In this document: positions 43,762 through 53,585 of the stretch, in pieces
Position numbering within the stretch: position 1 is the first letter of the stretch
Layout of the letters: each line of letters starts with the position of its first letter
Source of the DNA: Microbacterium sp. ET2
Lineage (GTDB): Bacteria > Actinomycetota > Actinomycetes > Actinomycetales > Microbacteriaceae
Reading direction: 5' to 3'
NCBI RefSeq assembly: GCF_030347395.1
Contig: NZ_CP128170.1
Location: forward strand, 3,534,001 to 3,598,000
DNA length: 64,000 bases
Notes under the pieces: model-generated
The model's database searches: none
Told to the model about the DNA's origin: nothing
The model's input: only the letters and a program-made list of their open reading frames with translations
Made by a program: the position numbers and the translations under genes

Positions 43762-45496
43762 TCAGGTCTTCGCCGCAGACTCGGTGATCTGCAGATCCAG
43801 GGGGAAATCGAGCGGGAAGTCCCCGAACAGCAGACGGGTCGCCGAGACGGATGCCGCACGCACGGCGTCCGCCACATCCTCGGCCTGAGGGAGCGGGGCG
43901 TGGACGATGATCTCGTCGTGCAGGAAGAACGCCAGGTGCGGTTGTCGATCGAACACCGGCCCCGACGCGGTCGCGGGCGGGTCGACGGCGTCCCCGCCGA
44001 GGGTGTGGAGTCGCCCCCGCAGATCGGCGATCCAGGCCAGTGCCCACTCGGCGGCAGTCCCCTGCACGACGAAGTTGCGTGTGAACCGTCCGCGGTCGCG
44101 GGCTCCGCGCCTGGCGCGCTCCTGCTCCGCCGGGGTCGCGTCGGGTTGGCTGGCGCGATCCTGCGCAGCGCGCCATCCCGGGCTCGGCGACGGAGACGTT
44201 CGTCCCCATCGCGTCTGGACGACCCCTCCGTCCTCGCCGACGCGGGCCGCTTCGTCGACGAGCGCCATCGCGCGGGGGAACGACCTTCGAAGCCGCGGCA
44301 CCAGCCGCCCACTCTCTCCGGTGGTCGCTCCGTACATCGCGCCCAGCAGCGCCGTCTTGGCGTCGGCGCGGGTCGCGACGGCGCCCGTCTCCACCACCCC
44401 CTCGTACAGGTCCCGCCCCCGCGCCGCGGTGGCGAGAGGAAGGTCGCCGGCCATCGCAGCGAGTACCCGCGGTTCGAGCCTGCGCGACATCGGCGATGAC
44501 GAGGCACCAGCCGGGATCCGCGCGCACGGCATCGCGAAGCGAACGCGGGATCTGCAGGGCGCCCCCTCCCGAGGATGCCCACCGGCCCGTGACGACACCA
44601 CCGGGAACGTAGACAGGACGGAATCGTCTGTCCTGCACCCACTCGTCGAGCCACGACCAGCCGTTGGCGGCGAAGAGCCGGGACATCCGCTTGTACTCCA
44701 CCAGCGGAGCGATGGCGGGGTGGGTGTGACGCTCGAGCTCCCAGCGGCTCGTGGTCTCGACGTCGATCCCGACTCGGTGCAGAGCGCGAAGGAGCTTCGG
44801 AGGCGAATCGAGCGACACCGCGGGGTCGCCCAGGGCACCGCGCACCTCCGCGGCGAGCAGTCGCATCCGCTCGGGCAGCGTATCTGGGCGGGGGCGCGGA
44901 CCGAGGATGTCCGAGAGCACGCGATCGTGCGCGGCGGCGTCCCAGGGCAGACCCGCCGCCGTCATCTCCGCCGCAGCGAGGGCCCCGGCTGATTCGGCAG
45001 CGAGGAGCAGCCGGAGAAAGCCCGGCGATGCGCTCGCGGCTATCGCGTCCCTCTGTCGCGCGAACTCGTGCAGGACGGCGTCGATCGCCTCCGGGAGCTC
45101 GGACCCGCCCGTGTCGCGATCCAGGGAGAAGAGGGCATCGGCGTCAGAGGTCTCGGCGATCTTGGCCGGGGCCTTCCACCCTGGATCGGCGCGGGCGGTG
45201 ATCTTGGCGGGGAGGTCGGGGCGCGATCGGAGGATCGCGTGCGCGAGGCGGAGATCGTGGCAGCGTGCGACGCGGACACCGGCGGACAGAAGACGTCCGT
45301 AGACGGGGCCGGTGTCCGACCAGACCCAACGTGGGGAGTGAGAGGACTCCACCCTTCTCACCCACGGCGCCACCTCGTTCGTGGCGAGCGGGTGGCGATC
45401 ACCCTCGGAGCCGGCTCCCGTCAGCGTGACCGCCTCCCAGCCCTCTGCGGTCGTGCCCAGGGCGACCCACACGACGTCGGCTGATGGCCCTGTCAT
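43762..45496 (-). pseudogene. Bifunctional 3'-5' exonuclease/family-A DNA polymerase, frameshifted
   Basis: Two frames together encode one actinobacterial PolA-like protein of about 577 residues that lacks the 5' nuclease. The N-terminal 340 residues (exonuclease-like domain, then KRMSRLFAANGWSWLDEWV, TGRWASSGGGALQIPRSLRD) are in the frame starting at 45496. The rest (LEPRVLAAMAGDLP, LLGAMYGATTGESGRL, FFLHDEIIVHAPLP) is one base out of phase. The join is at 44479-44480, where an extra G (plus strand CC) occurs in polymerase motif A; deleting it would restore the SQLEPRVLA-type motif. The total length, 3n+1, agrees. Either a real inactivation or a sequencing error: no other damage is seen. Confidence 0.85.
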
Positions 45497-45530
45497 CCCG
45501 CGAGGTCCGCCCGTCGGGTGGGGTCAGGTC

Positions 45531-46262
45531 TCAGAGGCCCGACTCTTCGGTGCGGACGAGGATGCCACCGCACTCCGGACAGGTCACCACCGTGTCATCC
45601 GGCGTCTGCCTGATCCGCTGCACATCGGTGCCCGACAACACCATGTGGCAGCCCTCGCAGGTTTGCCGGCGCAGCAGACCCGCACCGACGCCGCGGGAGG
45701 CGAGTCGTTCATAGAGCGCCAGCAGGTCGTCGGCGATCGATCCTGCGACGGCGTCGCGGTCGCGCCGGGCAGCGGTCAGGGAGGCTTCCGCCTCGGCCAC
45801 CGCGCGCTTGGCCTCGGCGCTCAGCTGCGCCCCTTCCTCATTCGTCGCGCGGATGAGCTCCTCCTGCTCGACCACCGCGGCTTCGGCGGCGTCGAGCTTC
45901 TCCATCACCTCGAGCTCGGCGTCCTCCAGGTCGCGCTTCCGACGGGAGAGCGAGGCGAGCTCGCTTTCGAACCCCTGCGCCTCGCGGGAGTTCGAACTCG
46001 CCGCCAGGCGCTCTTCGTCGCGAGCGCGACGCGCGTCGACGACGGCGACGTCGGACTCGATCCGAGCCAGTTCCGCACGCAGATCGTCGCGCGCACCGGC
46101 GCGGCGGCTGAGTTCCTGCGTCAGCTCGGTGCGACGGGCGAGAAGCTCCTTGACGCGCTCGGCCTGCGGAGGGTTCCGCCGGGCGTGATCTGCCTGGCGG
46201 ATGCGGGTGTCGAGGTCGGACACCTCAAGGAGGCGGCGCTGATCGGCAGGAGTGGCGTTCAC
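45531..46262 (-). CDS. C4-type zinc-ribbon coiled-coil protein
   Basis: A 243-residue cytosolic protein. Residues 1-180 are almost entirely charged helix (coiled coil: RRTELTQELSRR, ARRARDEERLAASS, EVMEKLDAAEAAVVEQEEL). The C-terminus has a zinc ribbon with Cys pairs in RRQTCEGCHMVLSG and VVTCPECGGILV. This is the CT398-like family, proposed to act in RNA-related or secretion processes but without a settled role in actinobacteria. The GTG at 46262 is set by a leaderless -10. The polymerase homologue follows on the same strand. Confidence 0.88.
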   Translation of the reverse strand: MNATPADQRRLLEVSDLDTRIRQADHARRNPPQAERVKELLARRTELTQELSRRAGARDDLRAELARIESDVAVVDARRARDEERLAASSNSREAQGFESELASLSRRKRDLEDAELEVMEKLDAAEAAVVEQEELIRATNEEGAQLSAEAKRAVAEAEASLTAARRDRDAVAGSIADDLLALYERLASRGVGAGLLRRQTCEGCHMVLSGTDVQRIRQTPDDTVVTCPECGGILVRTEESGL

Positions 46263-46268
46263 GTGTCC

Positions 46269-46274
46269 AACCTA
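46269..46274 (-). promoter_or_regulatory. -10 element, leaderless zinc-ribbon gene
   Basis: TAGGTT on the minus strand, 6 nt before the GTG at 46262. Confidence 0.6.
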
Positions 46275-46392
46275 CCCGCCGCCTCCCCCGCACGGTCGGC
46301 CGCTCCCTGCCCGATACGGGCCGCGAGCGCAAGGCCTCGGCCGGAGGTGCCGGGGTCCGTAACCTGGGCGCCACCAGACCTGAGGAGCACCG

Positions 46393-47358
46393 ATGACGAA
46401 CTTCGGCTACACCCTGATGACCGAGCAGAGCGGCCCGAAGGAGCTCGTTCGCTACGCCCGCCTCGCGGAGGACGTCGGCTTCGACTTCGAGGTCTCCAGC
46501 GACCACTTCACTCCCTGGCTCACGACACAGGGGCACGCGCCGTACGCCTGGTCCGTGCTGGGCGCGGTGGCCGCCGTGACCGAACGGGTCGAGCTGATGA
46601 CCTACGTCACCTGCCCGACGGTGCGGTACCACCCCGCTGTGGTCGCCCAGAAGGCCGCCACCGTGCAGCTGCTCTCGGACGGTCGGTTCACCCTGGGCCT
46701 CGGATCGGGCGAGAGCCTCAACGAGCACGTCGTCGGCGAGGGGTGGCCGGGAGTGGACGTGCGACAGGACATGCTGGTCGAGGCCATCGAGATCATCCGC
46801 GCCCTGCACACCGGTGATCTGGTCACCTACGACGGACAGTACTACCGGGTCGATTCCGCCCGCGTCTGGGACGCCCCCGACGGTGGGGTGCCGCTCGCGA
46901 CAGCGGTGTCGGGCCCGAAATCGATCGAGCGGTTCTCCGCGCTCGTCGACCACATGATCGCCGTCGAGCCCGAGGGGGAGCTCGTGACCGGATGGGACGA
47001 GGCGCGCGGGGGCACCTCGCGGAAGATCGGTCAGATCCCGATCTCGTGGGATCCCGACGAGGAAGCCGCGATCGCCCGCGCTCACGAGCAGTTCCGCTGG
47101 TTCGGATTGGGCTGGCCGGTCAACTCCGAGCTGCCCACCCCGGCGAGCTTCGCCGCGGCCACCCAGTTCGTGCGGCCCGAAGACGTCGCCGAGGGCATCG
47201 CGTGCGGCCCCGACCTCGACAAGATCGCCGAAAGCGTGCGCCCCTACCTCGAAGCCGGATTCACCGACGTCGCCCTCGTTCAGATCGGCGGCGACACCCA
47301 GGACCGGTTCCTCGCCGAGGCGGCAGAGCCTCTGCTCGATCGACTGCGCGCGATGTGA
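46393..47358 (+). CDS. F420-dependent LLM-class oxidoreductase (TIGR03557 type)
   Basis: A 321-residue luciferase-fold enzyme of the branch that includes F420-dependent glucose-6-phosphate dehydrogenase. Landmarks: NFGYTLMTEQSGPKELVRYARLAE, the conserved VSSDHFTPWL loop, a TCPTVRYHPAVVAQKAATV strand-helix, LGLGSGESLNEHVVGEGWP (deazaflavin phosphate loop), and ATAVSGPKSIERFSALVD. These favour coenzyme F420 over FMN. The natural substrate is unknown. It has a leader with a GAGGAG site. A CofE-like ligase at 21852 is the only other F420-linked gene in the window. Confidence 0.88.
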   Translation: MTNFGYTLMTEQSGPKELVRYARLAEDVGFDFEVSSDHFTPWLTTQGHAPYAWSVLGAVAAVTERVELMTYVTCPTVRYHPAVVAQKAATVQLLSDGRFTLGLGSGESLNEHVVGEGWPGVDVRQDMLVEAIEIIRALHTGDLVTYDGQYYRVDSARVWDAPDGGVPLATAVSGPKSIERFSALVDHMIAVEPEGELVTGWDEARGGTSRKIGQIPISWDPDEEAAIARAHEQFRWFGLGWPVNSELPTPASFAAATQFVRPEDVAEGIACGPDLDKIAESVRPYLEAGFTDVALVQIGGDTQDRFLAEAAEPLLDRLRAM

Positions 47359-47375
47359 CGACGACGCCGTCCTCC

Positions 47376-47381
47376 TACACT
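47376..47381 (+). promoter_or_regulatory. -10 element for tRNA-Val
   Basis: TACACT, 8 bp before the tRNA 5' end. Confidence 0.4.
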
Positions 47382-47389
47382 GGGCGGAG

Positions 47390-47462
47390 GGGCCTTTAGC
47401 TCAGCTGGTAGAGCGCCACGTTTACACCGTGGATGTCGTCGGTTCGATCCCGGCAGGGCCCA
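47390..47462 (+). tRNA. tRNA-Val (anticodon TAC)
   Basis: Cloverleaf with acceptor GGGCCTT/AGGGCCC, D-arm AGCTCAGCTGGTAGAGC, anticodon loop TTTACAC (anticodon TAC), T-loop TTCGATC, discriminator A at 47462. CC follows but a complete CCA is not encoded. Confidence 0.96.
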
Positions 47463-47474
47463 CCGCGGACTCGA

Positions 47475-47480
47475 TAGGCT
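47475..47480 (+). promoter_or_regulatory. -10 element for aceE
   Basis: TAGGCT about 90 bp before the aceE start, giving an untranslated leader of roughly 85 nt that contains the hairpin at 47538-47554. Confidence 0.45.
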
Positions 47481-47537
47481 TGTCGATGGTGTGTTGTGCG
47501 GAGCGAACAAAGCGATCCGCACGTCCATGGTGATTAT

Positions 47538-47554
47538 CTGGCACGATCTGCCAG
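47538..47554 (+). promoter_or_regulatory. Inverted repeat in the aceE leader
   Basis: CTGGCA-CGATC-TGCCAG, perfect 6-bp arms, ending 17 nt before the aceE GTG. Could be an operator or an RNA hairpin affecting translation. Confidence 0.45.
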
Positions 47555-47571
47555 CCGAAGAAAGGTCTCGT

Positions 47572-50298
47572 GTGACTGTTCACGACCAGGATCCGTACTC
47601 TCAGGGCCCGCAGGACAGCGATCCGGAAGAGACGTCGGAGTGGCAGGAATCGCTCCAGCAGCTGGTGCAGGCCAAGGGTCCGCAGCGCGGCCGCGAGATC
47701 ATGCTCAGCCTGCTGAAGGCGTCGAAGGAACTCCACCTCGGGGTCCCGATGGTCCCCACCACCGACTACATCAACACCATCGCAGCCGAGAACGAGCCCG
47801 ACTTCCCCGGCGACGAGGAGATCGAGCGTCGTTACCGGGCATGGATCCGTTGGAACGCCGCCATCACCGTGCACCGGGCGCAGCGACCCGGCATCGCCGT
47901 CGGCGGCCACATCTCGACCTACGCCTCGTCGGCCGCCCTCTACGAGGTCGGCTTCAACCACTTCTTCCGAGGGCAGGACCACCCCACCGGAGGCGACCAG
48001 ATCTTCATCCAGGGGCACGCCTCGCCCGGCACCTACGCCAGGGCCTTCCTCGAGGGTCGCCTCACCGAGGCACAGCTCGACGGCTTCCGCCAGGAGAAGT
48101 CGGCTGCCCCCAACGGCATCCCCTCCTACCCGCACCCCCGCCTGATGCCGGAGTTCTGGCAGTTCCCGACGGTGTCGATGGGGCTCGGTCCGATCAACGC
48201 CATCTACCAGGCGATGACCAACAAGTACCTCACCAACCGCGGGATCAAGGACGTCTCCGACTCCCATGTCTGGGCATTCCTCGGTGACGGCGAGATGGAC
48301 GAGGTGGAGAGCCGCGGTCAGCTCCAGGTCGCCGCCAACGAGGGCCTGGACAACCTCACCTTCGTCGTCAACTGCAACCTGCAGCGCCTTGACGGCCCCG
48401 TCCGCGGCAACGGCAAGATCATCCAGGAACTGGAGAGCTTCTTCCGCGGCGCCGGCTGGAATGTCATCAAAGTGATCTGGGGTCGCGAGTGGGACGACCT
48501 GCTCGCCCGTGACAGCGAAGGCGCGCTGCTGAACCTGATGAACGTCACCCCCGACGGTGACTATCAGACCTACAAGGCCGAGAACGGCGCGTACGTCCGT
48601 GAGCACTTCTTCGGCCGCGACGAGCGCGCTGCCGCCCTCGTCAAGGACTACAGCGACGAGCAGATCTGGAACCTCAAGCGAGGCGGGCACGACTACCGCA
48701 AGGTCTACGCCGCGTTCAAGGCGGCCGCCGAGCACAAGGGCCAGCCCACCGTCATCCTCGCGAAGACCATCAAGGGCTACGGTCTCGGTCCCCACTTCGA
48801 GGGTCGCAACGCCACGCATCAGATGAAGAAGATGACGCTGGACGACCTCAAGCTTTTCCGTGACGCGATGCACATCCCGGTGAGCGACGCGCAGCTCGAG
48901 GAGAACCCGTACCTTCCGCCGTACTACAACCCCGGTCCGCAGGACGAGACCATCCAGTACCTGCAGGAGCGGCGGCGTGCGCTCGCCGGTTACCTGCCGG
49001 AACGGCGCACGCACCACGTCGGCCTGGAACTGCCCGGTGACCAGGCTTACGCCCTTCCCAAGAAGGGATCGGGCACGCAGGAAGTCGCGACGACGATGGC
49101 GTTCGTCCGTCTCCTGAAAGATCTGCTGCGTGTGAAGGACTTCGGTCACCGCATCGTTCCGATCATCCCCGACGAGGCCCGCACGTTCGGCATGGACGCG
49201 TACTTCCCGACGGCGAAGATCTACAACCCCCACGGTCAGCACTACACGTCTGTCGACCGCGAACTGCTTCTGGCGTACAAGGAGAGTCCCCAGGGGCAGA
49301 TCATCCACGTCGGCATCAACGAGGCGGGCGCACTCGCGGCCTTCACCGGCACCGGGACGTCGTACTCCACGCACGGCGAGCCGTTGATCCCCGTCTACGT
49401 CTTCTACTCGATGTTCGGATTCCAGCGCACCGGTGACGCCCTGTGGGCGGCCGGCGACCAGATGACGCGCGGTTTCCTCATCGGCGCCACCGCGGGTCGC
49501 ACGACGCTGACGGGCGAGGGCCTCCAGCACGCCGACGGGCACTCGCCGCTCCTGGCTTCCACCAACCCTGCGGTGGTCAGCTACGACCCGGCCTACGGCT
49601 ACGAGATCGCCCACATCGTGCGGGCGGGAATCGAGCGGATGTACGGCGGGAATCATCCCGACCCGAACGTCATGTACTACCTCACGGTGTACAACGAGCC
49701 GATGGTTCAGCCTGCCGAACCCGACGGTGTCGACGTCGAGGGCATCGTCCGCGGCATCCATCGCATCGCACCCGCAGCCGGCGACGGGGCCCGCGCGCAG
49801 ATCCTCGCCTCGGGCGTGGGCGTGCCGTGGGCACTCGAGGCCCAGCAGCTGCTGCGCGACGACTGGGGCGTCCAGGCCGACGTGTGGTCCGTGACCTCCT
49901 GGGGCGAGCTGCGTCGCGACGGTCTCGCCGCCGACGAGCACAACTTCCTCCACCCCGACGGCGAGCAGCGCAGCGCTTACGTCACCGACAAGCTGGCGGG
50001 GACGCCGGGTCCGGTCATCGCGGTCAGCGACTTCGAACATGCCGTCCAGGATCAGATCCGCCCGTGGGTGCAGCACAATTTCCACACGCTGGGCGCCGAC
50101 GGTTTCGGCTTCTCCGACACTCGCCCGGCCGCACGCCGGTGGTTCAAGATCGACGGACCCTCGATCGTCGTCAAGACCCTGCAGGCGCTGGCTGCCGAGG
50201 GGACGGTGGATCGCTCCCTGTCGGTGCAGGCGATCGAGAAGTACCGGCTGCACGACGTCAGCGCGGGCACGAGCGGGAACGCGGGCGGCGAGAGCTGA
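47572..50298 (+). CDS. aceE: Pyruvate dehydrogenase E1, homodimeric type
   Basis: A 908-residue thiamine diphosphate enzyme that decarboxylates pyruvate and transfers the acetyl unit to the lipoyl E2. Seen: [22 protein letters not shown] near the N-terminus, [23 protein letters not shown], the TPP-binding [12 protein letters not shown] with Asn in [19 protein letters not shown], and [18 protein letters not shown] with [12 protein letters not shown] in the C-terminal half. The open frame begins at 47491, but the GTG at 47572 has an AAAGG site and precedes the family N-terminus. fasR follows 18 bp later. The partner E2 and E3 are probably sucB and lpd. Confidence 0.95.
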   Translation: MTVHDQDPYSQGPQDSDPEETSEWQESLQQLVQAKGPQRGREIMLSLLKASKELHLGVPMVPTTDYINTIAAENEPDFPGDEEIERRYRAWIRWNAAITVHRAQRPGIAVGGHISTYASSAALYEVGFNHFFRGQDHPTGGDQIFIQGHASPGTYARAFLEGRLTEAQLDGFRQEKSAAPNGIPSYPHPRLMPEFWQFPTVSMGLGPINAIYQAMTNKYLTNRGIKDVSDSHVWAFLGDGEMDEVESRGQLQVAANEGLDNLTFVVNCNLQRLDGPVRGNGKIIQELESFFRGAGWNVIKVIWGREWDDLLARDSEGALLNLMNVTPDGDYQTYKAENGAYVREHFFGRDERAAALVKDYSDEQIWNLKRGGHDYRKVYAAFKAAAEHKGQPTVILAKTIKGYGLGPHFEGRNATHQMKKMTLDDLKLFRDAMHIPVSDAQLEENPYLPPYYNPGPQDETIQYLQERRRALAGYLPERRTHHVGLELPGDQAYALPKKGSGTQEVATTMAFVRLLKDLLRVKDFGHRIVPIIPDEARTFGMDAYFPTAKIYNPHGQHYTSVDRELLLAYKESPQGQIIHVGINEAGALAAFTGTGTSYSTHGEPLIPVYVFYSMFGFQRTGDALWAAGDQMTRGFLIGATAGRTTLTGEGLQHADGHSPLLASTNPAVVSYDPAYGYEIAHIVRAGIERMYGGNHPDPNVMYYLTVYNEPMVQPAEPDGVDVEGIVRGIHRIAPAAGDGARAQILASGVGVPWALEAQQLLRDDWGVQADVWSVTSWGELRRDGLAADEHNFLHPDGEQRSAYVTDKLAGTPGPVIAVSDFEHAVQDQIRPWVQHNFHTLGADGFGFSDTRPAARRWFKIDGPSIVVKTLQALAAEGTVDRSLSVQAIEKYRLHDVSAGTSGNAGGES

Positions 50299-50316
50299 TC
50301 CGGGATCCCTCCGACG

Positions 50317-51510
50317 ATGGACAAGGCCGAAACACTCGCCTGGCTCCGACGCATCTCGGGCGACCTCGCCACGGCTACGATCCAGCGTCTCGAGGACTCG
50401 CTCCCCTGGTATGCCGAGATGCCGCCGGCCCGGCGGTCGGCGGTCGGTCTAGTAGCCCAGGCGGGCATCAGCTCCTTCATACAGTGGTACGACGACCCCG
50501 GCTCCACACCCTGGATCGCCGCGGACATCTTCGCCGCCGCGCCCCGTGAACTCCTGCGGAGCGTGTCGCTGACGCAGACGCTGCAGCTGATCCGCGTCAC
50601 CGTCGAGGTGACGGAGGAACGGGTGGCCGGCAAGGACGAGAACCTCCGCGAGGCGATCCTGCTGTACTCGCGCGAGGTCGCCTTCGCCGCCGCCGACGTG
50701 TACGCGCGCGCGGCGGAGGCGCGGGGGCTCTGGGACGCGCGCCTGGAGGCGCTGGTCGTGGACTCGATCCTCACGGGCGAGGCCGACGAGGAGCTGCCGA
50801 GCCGGATCGCGGCCCTCGGCTGGCACGGACACGGGGAGGTTGCGGTGCTCGTGGGCACCACTCCCCCGCAATTCGACGTCGACCAGTTGCGGCGCACGGC
50901 GCGCAAGCTCGGAGTCGACGTGCTCATCGGTGTGCAGGGCTCGCGACTGGTCCTGGTGGTCGGCCGCGCCGACGCGCCGCGCGGAGAAGAGACCCCCACC
51001 GATCTGCCCTTCGACGAGATCGCCCGCCGCCTCGAACCCGGCTTCGGAACGGGCTACCTCGTGCTCGGACCCGCCGTCCCTGCTCTGGTCGACGCCAGCC
51101 AGAGTGCACGCGCTGCCCTCGCCGGCTTCGCCGTCGCCCGGGCTTGGCGTCATGCGCCCCGGCCCGTCGATGCCGACGACCTCCTCCCCGAGCGAGCTCT
51201 TGCGGGCGATCCACTGGCGAAGCAGACCCTGGTGGAACGGATCTATCGCCCGCTGCAGAGCCACAGCTCCGATCTGGTGACGACGCTGTGGAGCTATCTC
51301 GACAACGGCCGCTCGCTCGAGGCGACCGCGCGGGAGCTCTTCGTGCACCCGAACACGGTGCGCTACCGACTCAAACGGGTGTCGGAGGTCATCGGGTGGG
51401 ACGCCACCGGGCCGCGCGAAGCGCTCATCCTGCAGACGGCGCTGATTCTCGGATCGATCGGGACGGATGCCACCCGCCGACGTTCTCCCGGACCGCGGCG
51501 CGTCGGGTGA
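50317..51510 (+). CDS. fasR: PucR/CdaR-type regulator of fatty acid synthesis (FasR)
   Basis: A 397-residue DNA-binding regulator. The N-terminal two thirds are a sensor-like helical region (WLRRISGDLATATIQRLEDS, AVGLVAQAGISSFIQWYDD), followed by a GGDEF-like central part. The C-terminus is the PucR-type helix-turn-helix: LWSYLDNGRSLEATARELFVHPNTVRYRLKRV (about 325-357). Size and position immediately before fabD-fabH-acpP-fabF match Streptomyces FasR, which activates that operon. It sits 18 bp after aceE, so it may share its transcript. Confidence 0.9.
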   Translation: MDKAETLAWLRRISGDLATATIQRLEDSLPWYAEMPPARRSAVGLVAQAGISSFIQWYDDPGSTPWIAADIFAAAPRELLRSVSLTQTLQLIRVTVEVTEERVAGKDENLREAILLYSREVAFAAADVYARAAEARGLWDARLEALVVDSILTGEADEELPSRIAALGWHGHGEVAVLVGTTPPQFDVDQLRRTARKLGVDVLIGVQGSRLVLVVGRADAPRGEETPTDLPFDEIARRLEPGFGTGYLVLGPAVPALVDASQSARAALAGFAVARAWRHAPRPVDADDLLPERALAGDPLAKQTLVERIYRPLQSHSSDLVTTLWSYLDNGRSLEATARELFVHPNTVRYRLKRVSEVIGWDATGPREALILQTALILGSIGTDATRRRSPGPRRVG

Positions 51511-51522
51511 GGACACCTTCCC

Positions 51523-51537
51523 TGTGCGAAACGCACA
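51523..51537. promoter_or_regulatory. Inverted repeat upstream of fabD, candidate FasR operator
   Basis: TGTGCG-AAA-CGCACA, a perfect 15-bp repeat in the 94-bp gap between fasR and fabD, about 68 bp before the fabD start. Confidence 0.5.
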
Positions 51538-51604
51538 AAGGCTCCGGATATTTCTGTGTCGCGACCTCCAGAAGGTGGCGCAGGATGATTGAAAGGATGG
51601 AATC

Positions 51605-52519
51605 GTGATCATTGCCGTCTTCCCCGGGCAGGGCTCGCAGACGCCGGGATTCCTCACCCCGTGGCTGGAGATCCCGGGAGCTCGAGAGACCCTCGAGGTC
51701 TACTCCGATGCAGCGGGGGTCGATCTGGTCGCCGCGGGAACGGAGTGGGACGCCGATCGCATCCGCGACACCAAGGTGGCCCAGCCGCTCATCGTCGCGG
51801 CCGGCCTCCTGGCCTGGGGTGAATTGGGCAGGCCCCGGCAGGTGGCAGGGGTCGCCGGACATTCAGTCGGAGAGTTCACCGCTGCGGCTGCCGCGGCGAT
51901 CCTCCCCGACGCCGAGGTACTGCGTCTGGTCGGCGTTCGCGGTCAGGCCATGGCGGATGCCGCCGCGCACGCGGACACCGGGATGAGCGCCGTGATCGGC
52001 GGAGACGAGACGGCCGTTCTGGAGGGGCTGTCGGCGCTCGGGCTGACACCGGCCAACCACAACGGCGCGGGACAGATCGTCGCCGCCGGAGCCCGTGCCG
52101 ATCTCGACCGCCTCGCCGCCGAACCCGTCCCCGGCACTCGCGTCATTCCGCTTCAGGTGGCGGGCGCGTTCCACACCGATTACATGGCACCGGCGGTGGC
52201 CACTCTCCGCGACGCGGCAGCCCGGACCGTGGGCGGCGATCCTCTCCGCACCATCTGGACCAACCGCGACGGTTCCGCAGTGCAGACCGGACGCGCGTTC
52301 ATCGATCTTCTCGTCGAGCAGGTCGCCTCGCCTGTGCGCTGGGACCTCTGCATGGCGAGCTTCGCCGCTGCCGGCGTCACCGGCATCGTCGAACTCACCC
52401 CTGCGGGCACGCTCACCGGGCTCGCGAAGCGGGCGCTTCGCGGCGTCCCGACCGTCGCCGTGAAGACTCCCGACGACCTCGCCGCCGCCGTCGAGCTCTG
52501 GGAAGGATCGGCCGCATGA
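51605..52519 (+). CDS. fabD: Malonyl-CoA:ACP transacylase
   Basis: A 304-residue enzyme that loads malonyl groups onto acyl carrier protein for type II fatty acid synthesis. The N-terminal PGQGSQTPGF loop, the nucleophile Ser in GHSVGEF (about residue 88), the Arg in LVGVRGQAM and the catalytic His in VAGAFHTDYMAP are present. The GTG at 51605 follows a GAAAGGA site. Its stop overlaps the fabH ATG by four bases (ATGA at 52516-52519). Confidence 0.95.
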   Translation: MIIAVFPGQGSQTPGFLTPWLEIPGARETLEVYSDAAGVDLVAAGTEWDADRIRDTKVAQPLIVAAGLLAWGELGRPRQVAGVAGHSVGEFTAAAAAAILPDAEVLRLVGVRGQAMADAAAHADTGMSAVIGGDETAVLEGLSALGLTPANHNGAGQIVAAGARADLDRLAAEPVPGTRVIPLQVAGAFHTDYMAPAVATLRDAAARTVGGDPLRTIWTNRDGSAVQTGRAFIDLLVEQVASPVRWDLCMASFAAAGVTGIVELTPAGTLTGLAKRALRGVPTVAVKTPDDLAAAVELWEGSAA

Positions 52520-53517
52520 CCATCTCGCTTCGTCAACCCACGGGCGTCGCCCATACGCGCATCTACGCCTATGGGGCCGCCCGTGGCGAACTCGCGGTCC
52601 CGAACGACGATCTGGTCGGCCCGATCGACTCCAGCGACGAGTGGATCCGCCAGCGCACGGGCATCGTCACACGCATGCGGGCCGAAGCCGACACCGATGC
52701 CATCGACCTGGCCACGCAGGCCACGCGAGAGGCGATCGAGCGTTCCGGTGTCGCTCCGAGTGCCGTGGACCTGGTGATCTGCGCGACGATCAGCAACCCC
52801 AAGCAGACGCCCTCGGTATCGGCGATCGTGGCCGATCGCGTGGGCGCCAACCCCGCGGCCGCCTACGACGTCAATGCGGCGTGCGCCGGCTTCGCGTACG
52901 GGGTGGCTCAGGCCGATGCCCTGATCCGGGCCGGTGCTGCGCACTATGCGGTCGTCGTGGGCACCGAGAAGCTCAGCGACGTCGTCGATCCCACCGATCG
53001 CAGCATCTCCTTCCTGCTCGGAGACGGGGCCGGCGCCGTCGTCGTCGGCCCGAGCGAGACGCCCGGCATCGGTCCCACCGTGTGGGGGTCCGATGGATCC
53101 AAGGCCGAGGCGGTCGGGATGAATCACACTCTCACGGACTTCCGCGACGGGAAGGCCCCGTGGCCGACCCTCCGTCAGGAGGGTCCCACTGTCTTCCGCT
53201 GGGCGGTGTGGGAGATGGTGAAGGTTGCGCGCGAGGCGCTGGAGGCTGCCGGCATCGAGGCATCCGATCTCGCCGCCTTCGTCCCGCACCAGGCCAACAT
53301 GCGCATCATCGACGAATTCGCCAAGCAGCTGAAGCTTCCCGACACCGTGGTGATCGGTCGCGATATCGAGACCACCGGAAACACGTCGGCCGCGTCGATC
53401 CCCCTCGCGACACATCGTCTGCTGGAAGAACATCCCGAGCTCAGCGGCGGACTGGCTCTGCAGATCGGGTTCGGCGCCGGACTCGTCTTCGGCGCGCAGG
53501 TGATCGTGCTCCCGTGA
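52516..53517 (+). CDS. fabH: 3-oxoacyl-ACP synthase III
   Basis: A 333-residue initiating ketosynthase. It condenses an acyl-CoA primer with malonyl-ACP; in this group branched primers give iso and anteiso fatty acids. Active site: Cys in VNAACAGFAYG (about 119), His in PHQANMRIID (about 258) and Asn in TTGNTSAASIPLA (about 288). The substrate-gating segment SSDEWIRQRTGI near the N-terminus is typical. It is coupled to fabD by the ATGA overlap; acpP is 68 bp downstream with its own leader. Confidence 0.95.
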   Translation: MTISLRQPTGVAHTRIYAYGAARGELAVPNDDLVGPIDSSDEWIRQRTGIVTRMRAEADTDAIDLATQATREAIERSGVAPSAVDLVICATISNPKQTPSVSAIVADRVGANPAAAYDVNAACAGFAYGVAQADALIRAGAAHYAVVVGTEKLSDVVDPTDRSISFLLGDGAGAVVVGPSETPGIGPTVWGSDGSKAEAVGMNHTLTDFRDGKAPWPTLRQEGPTVFRWAVWEMVKVAREALEAAGIEASDLAAFVPHQANMRIIDEFAKQLKLPDTVVIGRDIETTGNTSAASIPLATHRLLEEHPELSGGLALQIGFGAGLVFGAQVIVLP

Positions 53518-53585
53518 GCGCGGGACGCGCGACCCTAAACTGAACGGGGCCCGACCGGGCTTCCCCCGAGAAAACAGGAGAAACC

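Noticed and set aside
44479..44480. Programmed -1 or +1 frameshift site in the polymerase homologue
   Set aside because: No heptameric slippery sequence, rare-codon stall or downstream stem was identified, so inactivation or a base-call error is preferred.
47422..50253. 943-residue open frame antisense to aceE
   Set aside because: Long only because GC-rich third positions rarely give stops on the opposite strand; no recognisable domain.
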